From assembly GCF_963678195.1 (NCBI RefSeq), contig NZ_OY782759.1, forward strand, positions 3,541,961-3,605,960: a stretch of 64,000 bases of DNA, written 5' to 3'. Source of the DNA: an uncultured Hyphomonas sp. (lineage in GTDB: Bacteria; Pseudomonadota; Alphaproteobacteria; Caulobacterales; Hyphomonadaceae). Positions 1-8,540 of this stretch are shown here, in pieces (positions within the stretch are counted from its first letter, which is position 1; every line of letters begins with the position of its first letter). Under the pieces are notes generated by a model. It was not told the DNA's origin, searched no databases, and saw only the letters and a list, made by a program, of their open reading frames with translations. Made by a program: the position numbers and the translations under genes.

Positions 1-1
1 C

Positions 2-301
2 ATTCGGGGCGGTACAGGTTTTTCCGCTTTTGCTGGCGCCAAGCATGCGCTCCGCGCGCTTGCCCAGTCCATGGCGCGGGAACTCGGCCCCAAGGGCATC
101 CACATCGCCCATGTCGTGATCGATGGCGCCATCGATTCCGCTTTCATCCGGGACATGCTGCCGGACGCCGCCGAACGTCGCGAGCGGGACGGACTGCTGA
201 TCCCTGACGAGATCGCGAAGAATTATGTCTGGCTGCACAACCAGCATCGCTCTGCCTGGACACACGAGCTGGATCTCCGGCCCTGGTGCGAGCCCTGGTA
301 A
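2..301 (+). CDS. SDR family oxidoreductase, C-terminal part (5' end outside window)
   Basis: The open frame enters from the left edge and stops with TAA at 299-301, leaving 99 residues. The segment FAGAKHALRALAQSMARELG followed by GIHIAHVVIDGAID is the substrate-side half of a short-chain dehydrogenase. The usual catalytic YxxxK reads FAGAK here, so Tyr is replaced by Phe. This is seen in an SDR branch with the same downstream wording and may mean altered or lost redox activity. The substrate cannot be predicted, because the Rossmann half is missing. It converges with the next gene, with 3 bp between the stops. Confidence 0.85.
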   Translation: MRGGTGFSAFAGAKHALRALAQSMARELGPKGIHIAHVVIDGAIDSAFIRDMLPDAAERRERDGLLIPDEIAKNYVWLHNQHRSAWTHELDLRPWCEPW

Positions 302-304
302 ACC

Positions 305-1612
305 TTACGCCCCGAGCGCCGGGGCTGACACCGCCCCTTTCGGGTTCAGCACCAGCTGTTTGACGAACTCGACATGGCTGCGCAGGCGATAGAGGTCGTC
401 GGTGTAGGAGAGCGGCACGTCCACCGCGCCGATTTCTTCCTGCAGATCCTGCAATTCCTTGACGATCCGCGTGCGTTCTTCAGGCGTTGGCGAGGCCCGG
501 CCACGCGCCTCCAGCGCCCGGATGTCCTTGTACCAGACATAGATTTTCCGCCGCACGCGCCAGCGATAGATCGGCGGGGCAGCACGCACGAGCGGGAAAA
601 GAAGCGTGAGCAGCGGGATCGCCAGCACCCAGGCCCGGTCGAGGAAATTCGCCACATCGAAGGAGAAATACCTGCGCAGGAAGGATGGCCCGTCGCGATA
701 ATACCGGCGCGCCTGCCGGGAAACCGGCAGGTCTGTCGCATCAGGATCCGGCCAGCTGCCGGCCGCGGACAGGAGCGAGCCGTCGCCATGAATGGCCATG
801 GCGGAATCGATCAGCAGCGCCTCGATCGCCGGGTGGATGTCATTGCGGATTGCCAGCTGCGCCACGGGCGCCACCAGCGGCACGTCGGTTGCCGGAATGT
901 CGGCACCGATGTCCACGACGCCGCGAAGGAGTGTCACCGCCGACAGCGCATCCTGGCGGCGCGCCAGGGCTGGCGCGCGTTCAAAAGGCAGCAATTGCAC
1001 GGCCGGGTCGCGAAGCATGTCCTGCACATAGGGCGCCTCCACCGACGCCGCGAAGGCCACCGCGTCCACCGTGCCGGCCCGCAGGGCGTCAGCGGCCTCG
1101 CTGCCTGACAGGGTCATCTGGGCGCTGGCCGGCCATGTGCCGCCGAATTCAGACTGCAGGGACAGCGCAAGCGCGCGCGTGCCGGACCCGTCCGGCCCGA
1201 TGGCGAAGCGGTAGCCGCGCAGGTCTCCGAACGCATTGATGCCATTGCCTGTCCGGATAAAGACCCAGAATGGCTCAGGGAAAAGCCCGCCCAGCGAGTT
1301 GAGCCGTTCGCGGTCCTGCCCTGAAGCAAGCCCGCCCTGAACGAGGGCGACATCCACTTCCTCCTCATCCAGGAGACGCAAATTCTCGATCGACCCGGCC
1401 GTATCGACCAGAGCGACCTCAACTCCCTGCGCCTGCATCAGACGCTGATACCGTTCCGCATAGGCATGATAAGCCCCGCCCGGCGCACCGGCAGCAAAGC
1501 GGATCTTCTTCGGCGGCGCCGGGTCCATCACCATCAGGGCGGCAATCAGGCCGACGGCGACAATCGCAATCAGCGGCCAGTACACTTTCAGGAAATCCCG
1601 CCAACCTGACAT
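305..1612 (-). CDS. TAXI-family TRAP transporter solute-binding protein, membrane anchored
   Basis: This 435-residue protein has an N-terminal membrane segment (about residues 12-31) followed by a TAXI-type periplasmic binding domain. That domain includes the early FAAGAPGGAYHAYAERY stretch and GSIENLRLLDEEEVDVALVQ. A second hydrophobic segment near residues 325-345 precedes a basic, helical cytoplasmic tail of about 90 residues. TAXI proteins normally capture a carboxylate for a TRAP permease, but no TRAP membrane subunit lies nearby. The double anchoring suggests a sensor or an orphan receptor rather than a freely diffusing binding protein. The ligand is unknown. Confidence 0.8.
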   Translation of the reverse strand: MSGWRDFLKVYWPLIAIVAVGLIAALMVMDPAPPKKIRFAAGAPGGAYHAYAERYQRLMQAQGVEVALVDTAGSIENLRLLDEEEVDVALVQGGLASGQDRERLNSLGGLFPEPFWVFIRTGNGINAFGDLRGYRFAIGPDGSGTRALALSLQSEFGGTWPASAQMTLSGSEAADALRAGTVDAVAFAASVEAPYVQDMLRDPAVQLLPFERAPALARRQDALSAVTLLRGVVDIGADIPATDVPLVAPVAQLAIRNDIHPAIEALLIDSAMAIHGDGSLLSAAGSWPDPDATDLPVSRQARRYYRDGPSFLRRYFSFDVANFLDRAWVLAIPLLTLLFPLVRAAPPIYRWRVRRKIYVWYKDIRALEARGRASPTPEERTRIVKELQDLQEEIGAVDVPLSYTDDLYRLRSHVEFVKQLVLNPKGAVSAPALGA

Positions 1613-1821
1613 TGCTTCGTCTCCCGCGCCGTCTGCGTGTCCGCTTCTGGTCTAGGCCGGGAACCGGGCGGGATCAACAAGATGAACGAAGCGTCACCGC
1701 TGGCCCGGAAATTGCCTTATTCAAGCCGCGCATGGAACCCATTCCGTTTGGAAAGTGTTCATCTTGAAAGCGCGCCCCCATATCGGGTGCGAAAGAGAAA
1801 CCGGCCTGAAGGACGCCATCG
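1613..1821. other. intergenic region without a convincing gene
   Basis: This lies between the start of the TAXI gene and a possible small plus-strand ORF. A 62-codon frame here is Arg/Pro rich with no family resemblance and is not credible. The stretch probably carries the promoter of the minus-strand TAXI gene. I could not identify convincing -35/-10 boxes or a terminator. Confidence 0.4.
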
Positions 1822-1935
1822 ATGAACGCCCAACCTGCCTTATCCAGATGGATAACGCTCGCGACATTTGCCGCGATTGCGGGCCTCTTGTTCGTAATGG
1901 CCTTCGCCCCGGAACCGTCGCTTTACGCAGGCTGA
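1822..1935 (+). CDS. possible 37-residue single-span membrane protein
   Basis: ATG at 1822 has a good ribosome binding site (GAAGGA, 1808-1813) at suitable spacing. It opens a 37-codon frame whose middle, about residues 10-28, is one hydrophobic helix with a short charged head and an APEPSLYAG tail. It sits alone between a minus-strand TAXI gene and minus-strand rlmH. I recognise no family. A short ORF with a Shine-Dalgarno can arise by chance, so this is a candidate only. Confidence 0.3.
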   Translation: MNAQPALSRWITLATFAAIAGLLFVMAFAPEPSLYAG

Positions 1936-1958
1936 TTTCATCAGACAGCCTGACGAGA

Positions 1959-2423
1959 TCAGGCCTTGTGGTAAGGCGTTCCGGCCAGGATGGACATCGC
2001 CCGATAGACCTGTTCCGCCAGCATGGCGCGCACGAACCGATGCGGCCAGGTTTGCGGCCCGAAGGCGAGTGTGTCCGATGCCGCCTGCCGCACTGCGTCC
2101 CCATAGCCTTCGGCGCCACCGATCAGGAAAACGAGATCCGGTGTGCCCTGGTCCCGCCAGGACGCAAGTTTGTCTGCAAAGTCAGCCGAGCCCACGGACG
2201 GGCCAAATTCATCCAGCCGCAATACGCGTGCGCCAGCAGGAATTTTCTCGAGAATGCGCCCGGCTTCGGCATCAAGGCCGCCGCCGCTGGCGACTTCAAT
2301 TTCCTCGATTCCGCGAAAGCCAAGGCCACGCGCAACAGGGCGCGCACGCTTCAGATACTCATCAACGAGGTCGCGCTCCGGGCCGGACTTCATCTTGCCG
2401 ACCACCAGGAAAGTCAGGCGCAT
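1959..2423 (-). CDS. rlmH: 23S rRNA (pseudouridine1915-N3)-methyltransferase RlmH
   Basis: This SPOUT-fold methyltransferase methylates pseudouridine 1915 in helix 69 of 23S rRNA on the assembled 70S ribosome, using S-adenosylmethionine. The 154-residue length matches the family. The knotted SAM site reads FLIGGAEGYG, and the C-terminal signature has RAMLAEQVYRA followed by GTPYHKA. It lies 5 bp downstream of rsfS on the same strand. This rsfS-rlmH ribosome-maturation pair is conserved widely and is probably one transcript. Confidence 0.97.
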   Translation of the reverse strand: MRLTFLVVGKMKSGPERDLVDEYLKRARPVARGLGFRGIEEIEVASGGGLDAEAGRILEKIPAGARVLRLDEFGPSVGSADFADKLASWRDQGTPDLVFLIGGAEGYGDAVRQAASDTLAFGPQTWPHRFVRAMLAEQVYRAMSILAGTPYHKA

Positions 2424-2428
2424 GGCGC

Positions 2429-2764
2429 CTAGTGGGCCTTGTCGCGCATGTGAGCGGAATCAGAAGCCCAGATCTTTTCCAGATTATAGAACTCACGCAC
2501 TTCAGGACGGAACAGGTGAACGATCACATCGCCTGTATCGATCAGGACCCAGTCTGCATTCGGCATGCCTTCGATGCTCGCCGGGCGTCCGGTGAGCTTC
2601 TTCGCTTCCTGGGAAATGTGATCCGCAAGCGCGGCCACGTGCCGGCCGGAACGGCCAGACGCGATGATCATGAAATCGGCAAGCGAGGATTTGCCCTGAA
2701 GGTCGATGAAGAGGAGATCTTCAGCTTTGTCGTCTTCAAGGGACTTTGCGAGAGACTCGGCCAC
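2429..2764 (-). CDS. rsfS: ribosome silencing factor RsfS
   Basis: RsfS binds ribosomal protein uL14 on the 50S subunit and blocks subunit joining during starvation. The core DKAEDLLFIDLQGKSSLADF, then IIASGRSGRHVAALADHI and DWVLIDTGDVIVHLF, is diagnostic. The start is uncertain because no in-frame ATG exists. GTG at 2762-2764 gives 111 residues with GAGG upstream but clips the first helix. A CTG at 2825-2827, preceded by AGAAGGA at 9-nt spacing, would add 21 residues (ending VTVEDIRA) and restore the normal N-terminus. The frame closes at a stop around 2846. nadD, its usual upstream partner, is absent. Confidence 0.93.
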   Translation of the reverse strand: MAESLAKSLEDDKAEDLLFIDLQGKSSLADFMIIASGRSGRHVAALADHISQEAKKLTGRPASIEGMPNADWVLIDTGDVIVHLFRPEVREFYNLEKIWASDSAHMRDKAH

Positions 2765-3023
2765 GGCGCGAATGTCCTCAACGGTGACCTGCTTTGCGGC
2801 CTGCAGCCGCGGAGCGCTGGAAGTCAGGGTTTTCGTTCCTTCTGGTTACTAATCCTCACATATTACCATGGCGGACGCTTCACAACCAGAAGAAACCCGT
2901 ATTGTCTGTCATCGGTGCGCCTGTTGCAGCTCTCGGGCAGCAGTCCGGCGCTTTGCCAGAATTTCGCCTCAACCCGCGTGTTAATAAGCCGCGCCCAGAC
3001 CCGACCGCCGACCGGAGTTGCCC

Positions 3024-3710
3024 ATGAAGTCGCCTCTCACCGCCCTCGCCCTGTCCATGACCCTGCTGCTGCCTCTGGGCGGCTGCGTGGTTGCTGCGGT
3101 TGGAACTGCAGGCGCGGTGGGGCTTACCGCCGCCCAGGACAAGACGATGGGCCAGGCGCTGGATGATGCGAACGTGTCCAACCAGATCAAGGCAAAGCTG
3201 CTCACGGAAAATTCCGAGAAGTTCGCGGAAGTGGATGTGGAAGTATCCAACGGACTGGTCCTGCTAAGCGGCCGGGTAAATAACCCTGAGGACCGCGTCC
3301 GCGCAGAAGGTATCGCCTGGAGCGCCGCCCTGACAAAGGATGTGGCAAACGAGATCAAGATCGAACCGCCGGGCGGCTTTATCGCCAATATTTCAGACGA
3401 GGTGATCACCGGCCGGGTGCGGGCACGCCTGATAGGCTCAAAAACCGTGAAAAGTCTCAATTTCAATGTCGAGACCTATGACGGCATCGTTTACCTCATG
3501 GGCACGGCCCGCTCCGCCAAGGAGCTCAAAAAAGCCGCGGAAGAAGCGAGCATTGTCGCAGGCGTCAAACAGGTCGTGTCCTATGTCCGGATCCACCAGC
3601 CAGCCGTTCATGAACCGGAACCGGTACTGCAGGGCGAACCCACCTCTTACCAAAACGGCTCCGATACCTCATATGGGTCGGACGCCGAACTGATCGGCGC
3701 TAATTACTGA
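3024..3710 (+). CDS. BON-domain outer-membrane-type lipoprotein (DolP/YraP-like)
   Basis: The 228-residue protein begins with a lipoprotein signal ending in the lipobox LGGC (Cys21). Two BON domains follow, at about residues 51-112 and 126-191, then a low-complexity acidic tail. Tandem-BON lipoproteins such as E. coli DolP bind anionic phospholipid at the inner face of the outer membrane and support envelope integrity. ATG at 3024 follows GGAG at 3014-3017. An upstream in-frame TTG at 3018 is less likely. The gene runs divergently from rsfS. Confidence 0.88.
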   Translation: MKSPLTALALSMTLLLPLGGCVVAAVGTAGAVGLTAAQDKTMGQALDDANVSNQIKAKLLTENSEKFAEVDVEVSNGLVLLSGRVNNPEDRVRAEGIAWSAALTKDVANEIKIEPPGGFIANISDEVITGRVRARLIGSKTVKSLNFNVETYDGIVYLMGTARSAKELKKAAEEASIVAGVKQVVSYVRIHQPAVHEPEPVLQGEPTSYQNGSDTSYGSDAELIGANY

Positions 3711-3751
3711 CGGGACGCCCTGCCCGCGTTCCTGCAACCGGGAGCGCCCCC

Positions 3752-4702
3752 ATGAGCCTTCGCGTCGCGATCCAGATGGATCCGCTTGAACACGTCAATA
3801 TTGATGGCGACACCACATTTGCCCTGGCTGAAACGGCCCAGGCCCGCGGCATGGAGATTTTTGTCTACCAGCCGCAGGACATGAGCCTGGAAGGCAAACG
3901 GGTGACAGCGCGCGTGCGCCCGGCAAAGGTTCAGAGAGTCCCCGGCCAGCCGGGCGTCTTCGGGGAAGCCGTGACGCTCGACCTGGCAAAGGATGTCGAT
4001 GTTGTGCTGATGCGGCAGGATCCGCCCTTTGACCTGTCCTACATCACAGCCTGCCATATGCTGGAACTGATCACCGGCGAGACGCTGGTCCTGAACGATC
4101 CGGCTGGTGTGCGCTCAAGCCCGGAGAAAATTCTGCCGCTGATGTTCCCGGAACTGATGCCACCGACGCTGATCAGCCGCGATCCGGAGGCCATCGACGA
4201 TTTCCGCACGCGCCACAAGGACATCATTGTGAAGCCAATCTACGGACATGGCGGCGCTGGCGTGTTCCGACTGAAGGAGGAAGATTCCAACCTCGACTCC
4301 CTTCTGGAACTCTTCTTCTCGAACTCCCGCGAGCCGGTCATGGTGCAGGCCTTCCTGCCGGCGGTCAGCGAAGGCGACAAGCGAATCATGCTGGTCGACG
4401 GGAAGGCCGTGGGCGCGCTGAACCGGCGCCCGAAATCCGGTCAGGTGCGCTCAAATCTGGTTGTCGGCGGAACGGCTGAAAAGTCCGACCTCAGCGACGC
4501 CGACAAGCATATCTGCGAGGCGATTGGCCCGGAATTGCGCAAGCGCGGCCTCGTTCTGACCGGTATCGACGTGATCGGCGGCCGACTCACCGAGATCAAT
4601 GTCACCTCTCCGACCGGCGTTCAGGCCATCAAGAAACTCAGCGGCATTGATATACCTGCCATTTTCTGGGACTCTGTGCAGGAGAGACTTGCAGGCCGCT
4701 AG
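3752..4702 (+). CDS. gshB: glutathione synthase
   Basis: This ATP-grasp ligase joins gamma-glutamylcysteine and glycine, the second step of glutathione synthesis. Its 316-residue length equals that of E. coli GshB. Diagnostic stretches are QMDPLEHVNIDGDTTFAL at the start, VLMRQDPPFDLSYITACHML, the nucleotide-binding IIVKPIYGHGGAGVF, and the metal-binding end LTEINVTSPTGVQ. It lies 41 bp after the BON lipoprotein, and a small lipoprotein follows. gshA is not in this window. Confidence 0.97.
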   Translation: MSLRVAIQMDPLEHVNIDGDTTFALAETAQARGMEIFVYQPQDMSLEGKRVTARVRPAKVQRVPGQPGVFGEAVTLDLAKDVDVVLMRQDPPFDLSYITACHMLELITGETLVLNDPAGVRSSPEKILPLMFPELMPPTLISRDPEAIDDFRTRHKDIIVKPIYGHGGAGVFRLKEEDSNLDSLLELFFSNSREPVMVQAFLPAVSEGDKRIMLVDGKAVGALNRRPKSGQVRSNLVVGGTAEKSDLSDADKHICEAIGPELRKRGLVLTGIDVIGGRLTEINVTSPTGVQAIKKLSGIDIPAIFWDSVQERLAGR

Positions 4703-4724
4703 TCTCAGCGACAAGATCAGGGAC

Positions 4725-5081
4725 ATGAACATGAAACTTATGACCGTCCTCGCTGTTGCCTCCGTCGCCTTCGCTGGTGCTGCCTGTTCAGAATCGACGA
4801 CGAAAGCTTCTTCCGAAAACACAGACCAGGTTGCCGTTGAAGCGCCTTCCGGCACACTGAACCTGTCCCTCGGGAACTCGGTCAGCGAAACGCAAGCTGC
4901 GGGCGGCACGCTGAACCTGAACATTGGTGGGGCCTCGGACCAGCCGCGCCTCATCGGTTCAGATCAACTCGGCTCGGTCGATTTCAATCAGGACGTGCCT
5001 GCCCCGGTGTTCACAGATGGCACCGCCCAGCCGGCCGCTGGCGACCAGGATGATGACATCATACGTCTCGATCCGAACTGA
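4725..5081 (+). CDS. small Ala/Ser-rich lipoprotein with a repeated TLNLxxG motif
   Basis: The protein is about 118 residues long. A signal peptide (MKLMTVLAVASVAFAGAAC) ends in a weak lipobox, GAAC. The mature part is polar and carries two copies of a short motif, SGTLNLSLG and GGTLNLNIGG, separated by about 16 residues, then an acidic tail ending DDDIIRLDPN. ATG 4725 or the second ATG at 4731 could be the start. AGGG lies at better spacing for 4731. I do not recognise a family. It follows gshB by 22 bp and may be co-transcribed. Confidence 0.7.
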   Translation: MNMKLMTVLAVASVAFAGAACSESTTKASSENTDQVAVEAPSGTLNLSLGNSVSETQAAGGTLNLNIGGASDQPRLIGSDQLGSVDFNQDVPAPVFTDGTAQPAAGDQDDDIIRLDPN

Positions 5082-5186
5082 CCGATACAGAACGTAAGCC
5101 CCGGCCTATCCGGAACGCGACACGGCATGCCGCCTGCTGACATCCGGGCGTGCCGGGGCATTCCACTTTTGATCATTTCTTGCCCG

Positions 5187-5209
5187 CACAGGTTGTATTT
5201 TGTCCTGTG
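5187..5209. promoter_or_regulatory. inverted repeat upstream of the XRE regulator (possible operator)
   Basis: CACAGG (5187-5192) and CCTGTG (5204-5209) form perfect 6-bp arms around an 11-bp AT-rich spacer, one helical turn apart. The site is 46 bp before the ATG of the XRE-type regulator. That spacing would suit autoregulation by a dimeric HTH protein. Binding is inferred, not shown. Confidence 0.4.
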
Positions 5210-5254
5210 TTTGCATACTGCTTCTGGTTCCTGACCTGAACCGGGAAGACAGAT

Positions 5255-5659
5255 ATGCCCCGTCCGACCACCTCCAGCAGCCATGAGACGCGCAAGCCGA
5301 CCGATGCGGACCGTTTTGTCGGCCAGAAAGTGCGGCAGGCACGGCGCGAACTGGGGCTGACGCAAGAGGCGCTCGCGTCCCTGCTGGGGATCACATTCCA
5401 ACAGGTCCAGAAATATGAATCCGGGCAGACCCGGCTCTCGGCTGGCCGGCTGCGATCGGTCGCCATCGCGGTATGCAAGCCCATCGACTTTTTCTACGAG
5501 CCCTTCGTGATTGCCACGTCTGCTTCGGGCCGTGCCGAACAGGAGGCCAGGATCCAGGAACTGCGCCGGGACGGCAAACGCCTGATTGACCGGATCAAGG
5601 ACGACCGCTCCCTGCGGGCTGCCATTCACATTCTGGCAGCGCTGGACAAATCGCCCTGA
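5255..5659 (+). CDS. XRE-family transcriptional regulator
   Basis: The 134-residue protein has a helix-turn-helix of the Cro/C1 type at about residues 22-76 (VGQKVRQARRELGLTQEALA, then FQQVQKYESGQTRLSAGRL). A helical tail follows, probably for dimerisation. This short single-domain type is common in alphaproteobacteria, often in several copies, and usually acts as a repressor. The target is unknown. An inverted repeat 46 bp upstream is a candidate autoregulatory operator. It converges with mutS, with only 2 bp between the stops. Confidence 0.88.
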   Translation: MPRPTTSSSHETRKPTDADRFVGQKVRQARRELGLTQEALASLLGITFQQVQKYESGQTRLSAGRLRSVAIAVCKPIDFFYEPFVIATSASGRAEQEARIQELRRDGKRLIDRIKDDRSLRAAIHILAALDKSP

Positions 5660-5661
5660 GG

Positions 5662-8373
5662 CTAGTCCGCATTCCGGGCTTCGGTTTTCAGACGATAGAC
5701 CAGATCCAGCGCCTCTCTTGGCGTCAGTGAGTCCGGATCAACCTCATCCAGAAGCGCGATCAGCCTGTCTTCCGCAACAGAGTGAACCGGCGCGTCGGCA
5801 GCATCCTCCGCAACCGCCAGAGGCGCCGAAGCGAACAGCGGCAAGGTCTCTGCCGATGAGGGGTCTGTTTCCAGCCGCTTCAGGATCTGCGCGGCGCGGG
5901 AGACTGCCTTCTTCGGCAGGCCTGCCAGACGCGCGACCTGAACCCCGTAGGATTTGTCGGCCGGTCCGGGTTGCACTTCATGCAGGAAGACAAGGTCGTT
6001 CTTCCACTCCCGCGCCCGCAGGGACGCATTGGCTGCCCCCGCAAGATCATCCGCCAATCCGGTCAGCTCGTGATAATGCGTCGCAAACAAGGCGCGGCAG
6101 CCATTGGTCGAATGGAGATGTTCAACGGCGGCCCACGCGATCGCCAACCCATCCCAGGTCGAGGTTCCCCGGCCGACCTCATCGAGGATGACAAAGCTGC
6201 GGCGGGTTGCCTGTGTCAGGATCGCAGCAGTCTCCACCATTTCCACCATGAATGTGGAACGGCCGCGCGCGAGGTCGTCAGAGGCACCAACCCGGGAAAA
6301 GACGCGATCCGCGAGCCCCACGTGAATGCTCCGTGCCGGCACAAAATATCCTGCCTGCGCCAGAATGACCGCAAGTGCCGACTGACGCAGATAGGTCGAC
6401 TTACCCGCCATGTTCGGTCCGGTGACCAGCAGCAGGCGCGGCGCTTCTTTGCTTCCCGCATCCAGTTTCAGCGCATTTGCTGTAAAGCCCTGCCCGTCTT
6501 TCTTCAATGCCGCCTCGACCACCGGGTGGCGCAGGGCTTCAGCTTCGAAGACAGGATCGGACTCAATCCGGGGGCGGATGGCGTCGACTTCCAGCGCCCA
6601 AGCGGCCGTCGCGGCGGCAACGTCAAGACACGCGATGGCCTCGGCGCTCGCCGAAAGGTTCGCACTTGCGGCAGACACACGCTTGGACAAATCGTCGAAG
6701 ACCGCCAGTTCCCGTGCCTTGGCTTCCTCCTCTGCTCGGGAAATGCGTCCGGCGAGTTCTGCCAGTTCGCTGGTCGAAAAGCGAACATTACCGGCAAGCG
6801 TCTGACGGTGAATGAAGGTTTCCGAAAAAGGCGGTGCCATGAGCGTATCGCCGTGCTTTGCCGGGACATCGACAAAGTAGCCGAGCACATTGTTGAACTT
6901 GACCTTGAGCGCGGAAATGCCTGTGTCTGCAGCATAACGCGCCTGCATCTCGGCGATGATCTTCCGGCTGTCGTCCCGCAGGGCGCGCACCTCATCCAGT
7001 GCCTTATCCCATCCGGCAGCGACGAACCCGCCATCCCGGGCAAGCGTCGGCGGGCTTTCTGAAATCGCCCTGCCCATGTCGTTGGCCAATGCCTGCAGGT
7101 CTGGCTGGCCCGACAGGGTCAGCTGTTCGCAGGCTGCCGCCAGCTGTGCCGGAAGTTCTCCGGATTGTTTCAACAGACCAGCCGCATCGCTGGCAGCATG
7201 AAGGGCATTTGCGATCGCCAGCAGGTCACGCGGTCCGCCCCGGTCAAGGTTGAGCCGCGTGCGGGCACGTTCAAGATCCGGCGCCTGCCGCAAGCGGGCC
7301 CGGAGGTCTTCCAGCGCGGATGTGTCGTCCACAAACCATGCCGCAGCATCAAGCCGCGCTTCAATCTCCGAAACGTCCAATGAGGGGCGCGCCAGCCGCG
7401 CCGCCAGTAGCCGGGCGCCGGGCGCCGTGACCGTCCTGTCGATCGTGCCCAGAAGCGACCCATCGCGCCCGCCATTCATCGCCCGGTCGATCTCAAGGCT
7501 GGCGCGGGTTGCCGGATCAATCGCGAGATGTCCCGACGGATCCGGCCGGCGCGGCGGATCAAGCCGGATCTCGCTGCCTGCCTGGGTCAGCTTCACATAA
7601 TCGAGCAGCAGGCCAATGGCAGAGAGTTCGGTGCGACTGAAATCCCCAAGGGCGTCGATCGCAGCGAGATCGAACGCCTCTTTCAGGAGGGCTTCGCCGG
7701 TCTTGGGCGTTGCAGCCCGGGCCGGGCGCCAGGTGACCGGCGCAGTGGACGCAGCGGTTGCCGAAATGATCGGCGGCTTCCCGCTGTCGGCATCCGCCGC
7801 CAGCAGCTCCGACAAGGGCCAGGCCAGCAACATGTCTGCCAGGGCGGCCGGGTCGACGCCGGCCACATCGAACTTTCCGGTTGAAACATCACAAACCGCA
7901 ATGGCGCCTTCCGCGCCCCCTGCCCCGATGGCGATGGCCGCCAGTGCCTGCCCCTGCCGGGCTGGCAGCAAGGCTTCTTCGGTCAGCGTGCCGGGCGTCA
8001 CGATCCGCACGATCTCCCGGTTCACGATTGCCTTGGAGCCGCGCTTCTTTGCTTCGGCCGGGCTTTCGGTCTGCTCGCACACGGCGACCCGGCACCCGGC
8101 CTTGATCAAACGGGCGAGATACCCTTCCGCCGCATGATAGGGTACGCCGGCCATGGGAATCGGCTTGCCTTCATGTTCCCCACGCGACGTGAGCGTGATG
8201 TCGAGGATCTTTGCTGCTTCCACAGCATCATCGAAAAACAGTTCATAGAAATCCCCCATGCGGAAGAACAACAACGCATCGGGCTGTTGCTTCTTTATGG
8301 AAAGATATTGCGCCATGAACGGGGTCGGCGCGGAAGTCTTGCTCGCAGAGGGGGAGGTTGCAGTGTCAGCCAT
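5662..8373 (-). CDS. mutS: DNA mismatch repair protein MutS
   Basis: MutS recognises mismatches and small loops and starts mismatch repair with MutL. The 903-residue protein shows the N-terminal mismatch-reading segment [18 protein letters not shown], with Phe-x-Glu in FYE, near residues 36-53. Connector, lever and clamp domains follow, then the ABC-type ATPase with Walker [10 protein letters not shown] at residues 652-660 and the downstream [19 protein letters not shown]. The length is slightly above the E. coli protein (853). The gene is single, with maeB divergent and an XRE regulator convergent. mutL is not in the window. Confidence 0.98.
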   Translation of the reverse strand: MADTATSPSASKTSAPTPFMAQYLSIKKQQPDALLFFRMGDFYELFFDDAVEAAKILDITLTSRGEHEGKPIPMAGVPYHAAEGYLARLIKAGCRVAVCEQTESPAEAKKRGSKAIVNREIVRIVTPGTLTEEALLPARQGQALAAIAIGAGGAEGAIAVCDVSTGKFDVAGVDPAALADMLLAWPLSELLAADADSGKPPIISATAASTAPVTWRPARAATPKTGEALLKEAFDLAAIDALGDFSRTELSAIGLLLDYVKLTQAGSEIRLDPPRRPDPSGHLAIDPATRASLEIDRAMNGGRDGSLLGTIDRTVTAPGARLLAARLARPSLDVSEIEARLDAAAWFVDDTSALEDLRARLRQAPDLERARTRLNLDRGGPRDLLAIANALHAASDAAGLLKQSGELPAQLAAACEQLTLSGQPDLQALANDMGRAISESPPTLARDGGFVAAGWDKALDEVRALRDDSRKIIAEMQARYAADTGISALKVKFNNVLGYFVDVPAKHGDTLMAPPFSETFIHRQTLAGNVRFSTSELAELAGRISRAEEEAKARELAVFDDLSKRVSAASANLSASAEAIACLDVAAATAAWALEVDAIRPRIESDPVFEAEALRHPVVEAALKKDGQGFTANALKLDAGSKEAPRLLLVTGPNMAGKSTYLRQSALAVILAQAGYFVPARSIHVGLADRVFSRVGASDDLARGRSTFMVEMVETAAILTQATRRSFVILDEVGRGTSTWDGLAIAWAAVEHLHSTNGCRALFATHYHELTGLADDLAGAANASLRAREWKNDLVFLHEVQPGPADKSYGVQVARLAGLPKKAVSRAAQILKRLETDPSSAETLPLFASAPLAVAEDAADAPVHSVAEDRLIALLDEVDPDSLTPREALDLVYRLKTEARNAD

Positions 8374-8540
8374 GTCGCGCGGACGCTAGCCGTTTGTCTG
8401 GGGATTCGCAAAGCATCTGGCCAGCCATGCCGGAATCGCATGCTTTTCGGTCATTTAGGCAGTTGGCAGCCCCCTCGGCGCGGCCTAGGGTCCCGCCCCA
8501 AACGTGAACCGAAACAGACCCGTAGAACAGACCCCAAGTC

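Noticed and set aside
1637-1825. 62-codon plus-strand frame upstream of rlmH
   Set aside because: It is Arg/Pro-rich with no ribosome binding site, and it overlaps the better-supported small ORF at 1822.
2868-2984. 38-codon plus-strand ORF with CHRCACC, resembling a mini zinc finger
   Set aside because: No ribosome binding site, an Arg-rich end, and it lies in the probable rsfS/BON promoter region.
5098-5159. GCCCCGGC and GCCGGGGC arms as a terminator after the small lipoprotein gene
   Set aside because: The 46-base loop is too long and no T-run follows.
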